From: Candidatus Mediterraneibacter stercorigallinarum
GTDB lineage: Bacteria > Bacillota > Clostridia > Lachnospirales > Lachnospiraceae
Assembly (NCBI GenBank): GCA_019116185.1
Contig: DXCD01000107.1
Coordinates: forward strand, 1 to 5,232
Reading direction: 5' to 3'
Length of the DNA: 5,232 nucleotides
In this document: positions 1-5,232 of the stretch, in pieces
How the letters are laid out: the number at the start of each line of letters is the position of its first letter
How positions within the stretch are numbered: the stretch's first letter is position 1
Position numbers and translations under genes: made by a program
The notes under the pieces: model-generated
Seen by the model: only the letters and a program-made list of their open reading frames with translations
Told to the model about the DNA's origin: nothing
Databases searched by the model: none

Positions 1-2769
1 GCTGTCAAAGAAAACGACTTTTCCTGTCAGTCCGCTGTTCTCAGCCGTGATCTTTCCGCTCGGGGAAGTCTCCCCATCTCCGAAATCGCGCTCCACTTCA
101 TTCAGGTAATCGCCCCATTCCCTGGAGTCTCCCTCATTTGCTGTTACAAGGTAATCCGTTCCGTCTGTACTGTACAGAGCAATGCTGTCCGGCATGCGGA
201 TTCCTTTCAGGGACTCATATGTCTTAGGATTATATGCCTCGTCCTTTTTATCAATGTCCACTGCCACTGTGCTGTGGTCTTCATAGCCTGCGGAGTAGAT
301 GCCTGTCACCTGCGTGCTGTCCAGATCGATCACTGCGATAGCGTTTGCCTCCTGGAGCGTCACATAAGCCGTATCATTTCCTGCCGCGATATATTCCGGT
401 TCCAGATCTGATGACGGGTCTGCTCCTTTTTTCAGGACAATGCCTGCGTCCGTAAGCTTCTTCCTCTCTTCCGCATTGTCATATGCAGTGAATCCCACAT
501 GGACTGCCGAACCGTCCGCCAATGTGATCACTGTCACTGTTCCCGCCGGATCTGCCGCGCCGTCCGCATATCCTTCTCTTGGTTCTCCTTCATTGGCTGT
601 AAGGATCTTCGTATCGTCCGGCGTAAATGTCACCATATCCGGCTGAACGCCTGTCTCATATGCAGACTCAAATGTCAGCGTGCCGTCCGCATTACATGCA
701 AATACCGCCACACGGCCATTGTCTGCATATCCTTCCGCCTGGACAGCCACGGCAAGCTTTGTCCCGTCCGCAGAGACCGCGACAGAAGTCATATCCCCGT
801 ATGCAAACCCTTCACAGTTCTCTTCAATAATGGACCTAACATCAATATCATTTCCATCCAGCAGATCCACATTCGCACTGTCCGCCATGTCTTTGACCGC
901 GATTGCTGTCAAATTTCCTGTCTGTCCGTTGACCGCATATGCCCATCCTGTCACAGTATTGTAATCAACGATCTCCATCACTCCGCCGTCTGCGTTGGAC
1001 ATGCCTGCATCATAGCGGGCGTCCTGGGTCAGGTCAAGAGAAGCATTTCCATTCTCTTCCCCAGTGGTCTTTGCACCGCCGTCCGCATTTTTCGTCACGC
1101 TGAAGGAATCGATCAGCTCACTGTCCGGGTCCGCGCTGTCCCCTGCCAGATTGTACACATTTACAGAAATCTTATTTCCTGTCACATCAAACACTGCGTA
1201 ACTGGGGCTGTACTCCTGGTTCCACTCCTGATTGCCGTAAGGAAGGTTTCCTTCCAGATACCCCGCTGACCCGCTCTCACCGTTGGCAAGAACCGGATAG
1301 TCTGCGTTGTTAGTTTTATCCAGAGACTCAAACGGAGTATAGTACTGCATGTCAGAACAGCAGTTTCCGGTCAGATAGATTGTTCCGTCCGGATCATTGA
1401 AGATATCCAGACGTTCCGCATTTCTCTGTCCGTCCTTGAGCACGTAGCTCCTGGAATATACGTGGTCATGTCCTCCGAGCACAAAATCCACGTCGAACTC
1501 ATCCATCACCTGCTCGAAGCCTGCGTCCACATAGTTCTCGATATCAGAGTCCGCCGCATGCTTTGCAACGGTCTGCGTGGACTTGTGGTGTGTCACGATC
1601 AGCCAGTCATACTGACCCGCATACTCAGAAACAGCGGCATTCATAGTCGTACGGAAGTTCTCCACCATTGCCTCTGCCTCGGAGTTATCTTTTGTAGCGC
1701 TGGGAACGCTGGCATTTCCTGCATTCTCCTCGTCATTTCCGCCCGGATACGCCCCGGTGTTCAGAGTGACGAACAGCACATTGTCATAGAGATAATAATA
1801 GTTGCCTTTTGTCTCCATCTCACGGCGCTCTGTGAAATCATACTGTCCCTCCGCATTGGGCGTCACGCCGTTGGACTCCGAGTTATTGGCAATTTCATCT
1901 GCTGTCGCCTGGATATAGTTTCCATGGCTCTGGCTTGTCCCGTTATTCTGACCGCGGAACGTGGTCTTTACCTGTTCCAGCACGCCGTTCTCATCCACGC
2001 CTGCCACTGACATTTCATTTGGCAGGTTGAAATGATCGGCAAACATATAGTGACGGTCATGGTTTCCCACTGCCGGGGCATACGCGATCGAGGACATCTC
2101 TTCAGGAGCGAAGAACGCCGCGTATTCGCTTGATTTTCCCCAGCTCTGGTCCTCCACCTGGTCGCCCGCGGATACGACAAGGTTCACGCCCTCTTCCGCA
2201 AGCTTCTCCATCATCGCCGCCCAGCCGGTCTGGTTCGTTCCGTCCGCCGGATTCCATCCCCGGTCATCACTGGACTGGTCTTCCTTGATCTGGGGATCAC
2301 TTGTAAATCCGAACCGGAAACTGTCTGATTTCGCAGTTGTATATGTATATTCCTGGGACCATGTCTGCCCATTGTCATAGGAAATCTGATACGTATATGC
2401 CGTATCCGGCGTCAGTCCTTCCACGGCCGCCTTACATACCACACTGCCTGTATCCGTGTATTTTCCGGTATCCAGCTTAGTCGGAGCGGTGAGCTCTCCC
2501 ACCTCCGCCTCTGCTGTAATGTCTCCCATCGCGCTGCTGAATTTTACAAGCGCCTGTGATGTGCCTGCCGGCGCATACCAGTTCAAATGAATTGACGCTG
2601 TCGTCTCTCCCGGCTGTAATGTCAGGTAATTTATATCTGCCGCCCCGCTTTTTCCCGCTGACGCCGCAGCATCTTCCTGTGCGGTTTCCGCTGACGTTGG
2701 GATTCCCCGGGCGCATACCATAGCTGCTGCCAGAGTAAGCGCGGCAGCTTTCTGCCATCTGCTTTTCAT
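1..2769 (-). CDS. Secreted metallophosphoesterase fused to a choice-of-anchor I domain (3' end outside window)
   Basis: The frame is open for 923 codons from the ATG at 2769 to the left edge, so the C-terminus is missing. Residues 1-27 form a signal peptide: K2, R4 and K7, an Ala/Leu-rich core, and a TSA-ET cleavage site near residue 27. There is no lipobox around C19. Residues about 45-145 resemble the beta-sandwich that precedes purple-acid-phosphatase catalytic domains. Residues about 150-480 are a calcineurin-like phosphoesterase with motifs SDPQ (D158), AGDQ (D203), GNHD (N236, H237), VTHH (H394/H395) and GGHDH (H434, H436), the expected ligands of a two-metal centre. From about 585 the sequence becomes propeller-like with repeated ADG turns, and LTANEGEPRE (723-732) and LVTANEGDSREW (874-885) are hallmark choice-of-anchor I motifs. 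The predicted role is extracellular phosphomonoester or diester hydrolysis, with release or wall anchoring set by the unseen C-terminus. Substrate is unknown. A strong Shine-Dalgarno supports the start. Confidence -1.
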   Translation of the reverse strand, partial: MKSRWQKAAALTLAAAMVCARGIPTSAETAQEDAAASAGKSGAADINYLTLQPGETTASIHLNWYAPAGTSQALVKFSSAMGDITAEAEVGELTAPTKLDTGKYTDTGSVVCKAAVEGLTPDTAYTYQISYDNGQTWSQEYTYTTAKSDSFRFGFTSDPQIKEDQSSDDRGWNPADGTNQTGWAAMMEKLAEEGVNLVVSAGDQVEDQSWGKSSEYAAFFAPEEMSSIAYAPAVGNHDRHYMFADHFNLPNEMSVAGVDENGVLEQVKTTFRGQNNGTSQSHGNYIQATADEIANNSESNGVTPNAEGQYDFTERREMETKGNYYYLYDNVLFVTLNTGAYPGGNDEENAGNASVPSATKDNSEAEAMVENFRTTMNAAVSEYAGQYDWLIVTHHKSTQTVAKHAADSDIENYVDAGFEQVMDEFDVDFVLGGHDHVYSRSYVLKDGQRNAERLDIFNDPDGTIYLTGNCCSDMQYYTPFESLDKTNNADYPVLANGESGSAGYLEGNLPYGNQEWNQEYSPSYAVFDVTGNKISVNVYNLAGDSADPDSELIDSFSVTKNADGGAKTTGEENGNASLDLTQDARYDAGMSNADGGVMEIVDYNTVTGWAYAVNGQTGNLTAIAVKDMADSANVDLLDGNDIDVRSIIEENCEGFAYGDMTSVAVSADGTKLAVAVQAEGYADNGRVAVFACNADGTLTFESAYETGVQPDMVTFTPDDTKILTANEGEPREGYADGAADPAGTVTVITLADGSAVHVGFTAYDNAEERKKLTDAGIVLKKGADPSSDLEPEYIAAGNDTAYVTLQEANAIAVIDLDSTQVTGIYSAGYEDHSTVAVDIDKKDEAYNPKTYESLKGIRMPDSIALYSTDGTDYLVTANEGDSREWGDYLNEVERDFGDGETSPSGKITAENSGLTGKVVFFDS

Positions 2770-2779
2770 AATCATCTCT

Positions 2780-2786
2780 CCTCCTT
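2780..2786 (-). promoter_or_regulatory. Ribosome binding site of the phosphatase gene
   Basis: On the minus strand this reads AAGGAGG, a full match to the anti-Shine-Dalgarno core, continuing into AGA. It lies 10 nt before the ATG at 2769. It fixes the start at the residue that opens the signal peptide; the next in-frame ATG (residue 17) falls inside the hydrophobic core and would destroy it. Confidence -1.
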
Positions 2787-2815
2787 GGCTCTTGGGATCA
2801 ATTGTTTCCGGAAGG

Positions 2816-2848
2816 ATTATACAGTCGAAATGTTAAATCTAATGTCAA
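2816..2848 (-). promoter_or_regulatory. Candidate promoter of the phosphatase gene with an over-long spacer
   Basis: Read on the minus strand, a perfect TTGACA (2843-2848) is followed 21 nt later by a perfect TATAAT (2816-2821). Both hexamers match the housekeeping sigma consensus, but the usual spacer is about 17 nt. No better -35 is visible 16-18 nt upstream of the TATAAT. Transcription would begin near 2809 and leave a leader of about 40 nt. The TATAAT is well supported. The long spacer suggests either that TTGACA is not the real -35 or that the promoter needs an activator. Confidence -1.
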
Positions 2849-2869
2849 TTTTCATTTGATCTGTGTTAA
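2831..2869. repeat. Three TGTYAA direct repeats, possible operator
   Basis: TGTTAA (2831-2836), TGTCAA (2843-2848) and TGTTAA (2864-2869) lie in the same orientation, with starts 12 and 21 bp apart, about one and two helical turns. On the other strand they read TTAACA, TTGACA and TTAACA. TTAACA-type direct repeats at roughly 11-bp pitch are what Bacillus-type PhoP response regulators bind, and one unit here departs from that consensus. They sit between and over the two divergent promoters. A Pho-type site is inference; AT-rich DNA can produce such repeats by chance. Confidence -1.
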
Positions 2870-2872
2870 AAT
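2842..2872 (+). promoter_or_regulatory. Candidate extended -10 promoter of the DUF2007-like gene
   Basis: TGtTAAAAT (2864-2872) is an extended -10 with a TAAAAT hexamer at 2867-2872. The best -35-like hexamer is ATGTCA at 2842-2847, four of six matches with a long 19-nt spacer, which is tolerable when an extended -10 is present. Transcription would begin near 2879, about 10 nt before the ribosome binding site. The -35 falls on the same bases as the minus-strand TTGACA, so the two promoters would compete. Confidence -1.
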
Positions 2873-2884
2873 GAATCATCAAAT
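2854..2884. repeat. Inverted repeat bracketing the plus-strand -10 element
   Basis: ATTTGAT (2854-2860) and ATCAAAT (2878-2884) are perfect 7-bp inverted arms 17 nt apart. They flank the candidate -10 and start site of the DUF2007-like gene, where a dimeric repressor could act. The arms are short and AT-rich, so chance is a real alternative. Confidence -1.
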
Positions 2885-2888
2885 AATT

Positions 2889-2896
2889 GAGGAGGG
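2889..2896 (+). promoter_or_regulatory. Ribosome binding site of the DUF2007-like gene
   Basis: GAGGAGGG lies 7 nt before the ATG at 2904. It decides the start against the upstream in-frame ATGs at 2802 and 2871, which have no comparable site. The ATG at 2871 overlaps the -10 element, and the one at 2802 lies within the divergent promoter region. Confidence -1.
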
Positions 2897-2903
2897 AAAT
2901 TTT

Positions 2904-3287
2904 ATGAGAGGAATGAAACCTGTGAAAGTCTGTTCCTGCGCGTCGCGCGTGCAGGCGGATATTCTGGTAGAAGCGCTGAATGGCGCGGGGATCGCGGCTT
3001 ACAGACAGTCCGCGGGAAGCGGCGATTATATGGACATCTACATGGGCACTTCTGTCTTCGGGGAAGATATCTATGTAGACAAAGAAAAAGAGGAGCAGGC
3101 AAAAGAGATCATCGCAGGCATCACACTGCCTGTAGAAGAAGACAAAAGCGCCTCTCACGAGGACGCTCCTGTCGCAGCTTCGTATAAAAGGAAATTAGTG
3201 CCCGTGCGCATTGTCAGTCTCATCGCTGTCATAATGCTGCTGGCCGGGACAGTTGTTCCCATGCTTATTTCCATCATTTTCGGATAG
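2904..3287 (+). CDS. DUF2007-like putative signal-transducing protein with C-terminal membrane anchor
   Basis: The product is 127 residues. Residues about 6-75 have the pattern of DUF2007 (putative prokaryotic signal-transducing protein, GlnB-like fold): an initial strand (VKVCSCASR), a helix that scans two adjacent items (QADILVEALNGAGI), a variable loop, a Gly-containing strand ending in DIYVDKEKEEQAKEII, and the closing helix. Residues 76-98 are a charged linker. Residues about 102-126 are one strongly hydrophobic transmembrane helix preceded by K96, R97 and K98, which predicts an N-terminal domain inside the cytoplasm. C10 and C12 near the start form a CxC that could bind metal, but this is unproven. 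The family has no firmly known biochemical role and I do not assign one. It is divergent from the phosphatase gene and convergent with the GH2 gene, whose last 14 bp it overlaps. The family call is from fold pattern by eye, so moderately sure. Confidence -1.
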   Translation: MRGMKPVKVCSCASRVQADILVEALNGAGIAAYRQSAGSGDYMDIYMGTSVFGEDIYVDKEKEEQAKEIIAGITLPVEEDKSASHEDAPVAASYKRKLVPVRIVSLIAVIMLLAGTVVPMLISIIFG

Positions 3288-5127
3288 TATCCTCACTGCT
3301 GATCTTGCGGCATTCTCTGTCATACGTGTACACTCCGTTGACTTCCTCTTCTACATCAGACCACTGGGTGTACACGCTGGCACAGAGCCCCTCCGGGATC
3401 AGGGCTTCTACTTTCTTCATCAGCTTCCCATAAGCCTGGTTCAGAGATGCTTTACTTCCGTGCGCACCGTATCCGTACTGCTCTTCACATGAACAGTGTC
3501 CTTCCTCCCGGAAGGTATAGCCGCCAATCTCCGACAGCACATAAGCCCTCTCTTTCTCTGTTCTCACGCCAAGCTTAAAGAAATAATTGTGAACGCTTTT
3601 AAAATCGCCGCCTCCCTGGTCGAACCAGCCGCTCGCCTGGTCGATCAGCCTGTCAGGGTCACATTCTCCTGCGATCCTTGTCAATTCTTCTGTCTGAAAC
3701 TGTCCCCATCCTTCGTTAAATATCACCCAGGTACAGATGCTGGGGTGTCCCTTTAGCCGCCGGATCGTCTCTTTCATTTCCCGGACAAATTCCTGCCTCC
3801 CCCGCTCATCCTCTCTCGCCAGAAGACGCGCGTGGCTGTCCCGCACGCGAATGTTCCTCCAGGAAAGCACCGTGCCGAGATAGGTCACGAACCACGGTTT
3901 GTAAGCCCCTCCGCCATTGACCATGTCCTGCCATACCGCCATGCCCATACGGTCGCAGTGATAATACCATCTCTGAGGCTCGATCTTCAGATGCTTCCGC
4001 ACCATATTAAACCCGGTCTTCTTCATTTCTTTAATATCAAAAATAAATGCTTCATCCGACGGCGCGGTGTACAGCCCGTCCGGCCAGTATCCCTGGTCCA
4101 GCACGCCGTTCTGGAACTGGACCTTTCCGTTCAGGCAGATTCTCGGGATCCCCTTTTCGTCCCTCTCCACGGAAAATTTTCTCATGGCAAAATAGCTCTT
4201 TACCGTGTCTTCTCCCGCTCTCACGGTAAAATAATACAGCCACGGTTCTTCGCAGTTCCAGAGCTTCACCTCAGGCAGCGGGATCTCGATCCATTCGCCC
4301 GTTCTGCCCTCCGCTGTGCAGAGAATTTCTGTGCCGAGATTTTCTGTGCTGAGCTCTTCTGTACACTGTACTTTTTCCTCCTGCGGCGCCTGCTGCCCTT
4401 CTTCCATATAAATACCCGGACGCTCAATACATACGCTCACCGGCAGTCCTTCCCCATCCTCTGTCTCTGTACGGATCCGGACAAGACCATTCTCCAGATC
4501 AGTCACGGCCTCCACAGACCGGATATAATGCTCCGGCACTTCTTCCATCCAGACCGTCTGCCAGATCCCGCTCTGGGCAGTGTAGTACATGCCGCCCCTT
4601 TTGAGCTTCTGCTTTCCCCGCGCATGATAAGAGGTATCGCTTAAATCCTTGACTGATACTACGAGTTCATTTTCTCCGCTTCTCACAGCTTCTGTGATAT
4701 CCGCTTCAAAAGGAAGATATCCGCCCGTATGCCTTGCCACTTTCCGCCCGTTCACATACACCGCACAAGCCTGATCCACAGCTCCGAAATGCAAAAGAAG
4801 CCTGCGCCCGGCGCTTCCCCTGTCAGGCTCTCTGTCCCCCGGCTCCTGCCGGACCGGAACAGCCGGGGCACGGAAGCACCGGCGATACCAGAGATATTCA
4901 TCCGGCTGAAGCTGCCTTGACACTCCCGAGAGCACGCTCTCCGGCGAGAACGGCACAAGGATCTTCCCTTCATACTTCTCCGGCATGCGGAATTCCTTCG
5001 TAAATGCATAATCCCAGTACCCGTTCAGATTAACATAACTTTCCCGGACCATAAGCGGTCTGGGATATTCCGCAAGGACATGATCAGGGTCAGCTTCCCT
5101 GCCCCATCTTGTATAAAGCTGTTTCAT
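3274..5127 (-). CDS. Glycoside hydrolase family 2 enzyme (beta-galactosidase/beta-glucuronidase-like), cytoplasmic
   Basis: The product is 617 residues, a retaining exo-glycosidase of the GH2 clan. Domains in order: an N-terminal segment with NLNGYWDY (33-40), a jelly-roll sugar-binding domain (about 60-195, LLHFGAVDQACAVYVNG), an Ig-like domain (about 200-320), and a TIM barrel (about 325-605). Catalytic residues are visible: acid/base E472 in IFNEGWG and nucleophile E533 in VLSEIGG. Other GH2 signatures are KHLKIEP (H379), AVWQD, SVHNY and the late YTQWSDVEEEVNG. There is no signal peptide, so it probably acts in the cytoplasm on imported oligosaccharides. It lacks the extra C-terminal domains of LacZ. 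No NxK carboxylate-recognition motif follows the nucleophile, which argues against a classic beta-glucuronidase; the substrate is otherwise open. The start at 5127 is chosen because a TTG at 5163 and the ATG at 5139 have no usable ribosome binding site. A Pro/Arg/Asp-rich loop (88-109) and a pentapeptide repeat (256-270) look like insertions. Confidence -1.
   Translation of the reverse strand: MKQLYTRWGREADPDHVLAEYPRPLMVRESYVNLNGYWDYAFTKEFRMPEKYEGKILVPFSPESVLSGVSRQLQPDEYLWYRRCFRAPAVPVRQEPGDREPDRGSAGRRLLLHFGAVDQACAVYVNGRKVARHTGGYLPFEADITEAVRSGENELVVSVKDLSDTSYHARGKQKLKRGGMYYTAQSGIWQTVWMEEVPEHYIRSVEAVTDLENGLVRIRTETEDGEGLPVSVCIERPGIYMEEGQQAPQEEKVQCTEELSTENLGTEILCTAEGRTGEWIEIPLPEVKLWNCEEPWLYYFTVRAGEDTVKSYFAMRKFSVERDEKGIPRICLNGKVQFQNGVLDQGYWPDGLYTAPSDEAFIFDIKEMKKTGFNMVRKHLKIEPQRWYYHCDRMGMAVWQDMVNGGGAYKPWFVTYLGTVLSWRNIRVRDSHARLLAREDERGRQEFVREMKETIRRLKGHPSICTWVIFNEGWGQFQTEELTRIAGECDPDRLIDQASGWFDQGGGDFKSVHNYFFKLGVRTEKERAYVLSEIGGYTFREEGHCSCEEQYGYGAHGSKASLNQAYGKLMKKVEALIPEGLCASVYTQWSDVEEEVNGVYTYDRECRKISSEDTIRK
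4314..4373. repeat. 15-bp tandem repeat inside the GH2 gene
   Basis: Three adjacent 15-bp units begin CTGTGC: CTGTGCAGAGAATTT (4314-4328), CTGTGCCGAGATTTT (4329-4343) and CTGTGCTGAGCTCTT (4344-4358). A degenerate fourth unit starts CTGTAC at 4359. The period is a multiple of three, so the GH2 frame is kept and the protein reads TEELS-TENLG-TEILC at residues 256-270. It falls in a poorly conserved part of the Ig-like domain, before the barrel. Confidence -1.
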
Positions 5128-5139
5128 GGTTATATCCAT

Positions 5140-5145
5140 TCCTTT
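5140..5145 (-). promoter_or_regulatory. Ribosome binding site of the GH2 gene
   Basis: On the minus strand this reads AAAGGA, 12 nt before the ATG at 5127 and touching the ATG at 5139. The touching ATG cannot use it, so 5127 is the better start. The match is weaker than those of the two other genes. Confidence -1.
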
Positions 5146-5163
5146 CGCTTCACTCAGGCACAA

Positions 5164-5232
5164 AACGTTATGAAAATATTTTTCCTGAGCTTATTTTTCT
5201 TTATAATTCTTCTTGTAGGGAACTCGGTATAC
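5164..5232 (-). promoter_or_regulatory. AT-rich leader upstream of the GH2 gene, possible promoter
   Basis: This non-coding stretch is rich in A and T. Read toward the GH2 gene it holds a -10-like TATAAA (5200-5205), but no acceptable -35 lies 16-18 nt upstream; the best alignments match the consensus at two positions or fewer. The promoter could depend on an activator or lie beyond the window edge. I see no terminator hairpin for an upstream gene. Confidence -1.

Noticed and set aside
499..1269. Long plus-strand open frame of 256 codons, and others at 440-646, 627-830, 680-964 and 1462-2010
   Set aside because: They lie opposite the phosphatase gene, have Cys/His/Ile-rich composition with no recognisable domain, and lack ribosome binding sites. 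The minus strand has signal peptide, motifs and a continuous frame.
2806..2813. TTCCGGAA palindrome near the phosphatase start site as an operator
   Set aside because: It is eight bases with no supporting repeat, short enough to expect by chance.
2802..2903. N-terminal extension of the DUF2007-like gene from the ATG at 2802 or 2871
   Set aside because: The extension would run through both promoters and has no ribosome binding site, while a strong one precedes the ATG at 2904.
3282..3292. GGATAGTATCC palindrome at the convergent stop codons as a bidirectional terminator
   Set aside because: The stem is only four or five pairs with a loop of one to three bases, is not GC-rich, and has no T-run on either side.
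3832..4644. Plus-strand open frame of 270 codons opposite the GH2 gene
   Set aside because: It mirrors conserved GH2 coding sequence, has no recognisable domain, and its composition is typical of an antisense shadow.
5128..5163. N-terminal extension of the GH2 gene from TTG at 5163 or ATG at 5139
   Set aside because: The AAAGGA at 5140-5145 lies within the extension, touches the ATG at 5139 and suits only the ATG at 5127. The extra residues (CLSEAKGMDIT) are not a signal peptide.
5160..5173. Catabolite-responsive (cre-like) site around AAAACGTTAT upstream of GH2
   Set aside because: The central CG and inner positions fit, but the outer TG and CA of the consensus are largely wrong on both strands. 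It is too weak to call.
1..5232. CRISPR array, transposon, tRNA or rRNA, phage or defence genes
   Set aside because: No spaced repeats, terminal inverted repeats, transposase motifs, tRNA-like folds or known defence domains were seen. Nearly all bases are explained by three ordinary metabolic or unknown-function genes.

Overview
The window looks like a chromosomal segment of a Gram-positive gut Firmicute, most likely a Lachnospiraceae-type Clostridium. The grounds are strong AAGGAGG-type ribosome binding sites, a medium GC content with AT-rich intergenic DNA, and the protein families present. The organism assignment is inference from style and content, not from a marker gene.

There are three protein genes. 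(1) Positions 1-2769, minus strand: the first 923 codons of a very large secreted protein that runs off the left edge. It has a signal peptide, a purple-acid-phosphatase-like N-terminal beta-sandwich, a calcineurin-type metallophosphoesterase domain with a full set of metal-ligand motifs, and the first part of a beta-propeller-like 'choice-of-anchor I' domain. (2) Positions 2904-3287, plus strand: a 127-residue protein with a DUF2007-like (putative signal-transducing, GlnB-like fold) domain and one C-terminal transmembrane helix. (3) Positions 3274-5127, minus strand: a complete 617-residue, leaderless glycoside hydrolase family 2 enzyme with both catalytic glutamates visible.

The phosphatase and DUF2007 genes are divergent and share a 134-bp AT-rich intergenic region. 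It holds a candidate promoter for each direction that appear to overlap at their -35 elements, and three TGTYAA repeats that could be an operator. The DUF2007 and GH2 genes converge and overlap by 14 bp at their stop codons, and I see no intrinsic terminator there. The 69 bases at the far right, beyond the first possible GH2 start, are AT-rich leader sequence.

Functionally the content fits nutrient scavenging: an extracellular phosphoesterase likely to release phosphate, and a cytoplasmic glycosidase likely to process imported oligosaccharides. Nothing in the sequence ties the three genes into one pathway. I found no RNA gene, CRISPR array, insertion sequence, phage gene or obvious defence system. 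The points most worth a second look are the phosphatase/choice-of-anchor I fusion, the compact divergent promoter with Pho-box-like repeats, and a 15-bp in-frame tandem repeat inside the GH2 gene.
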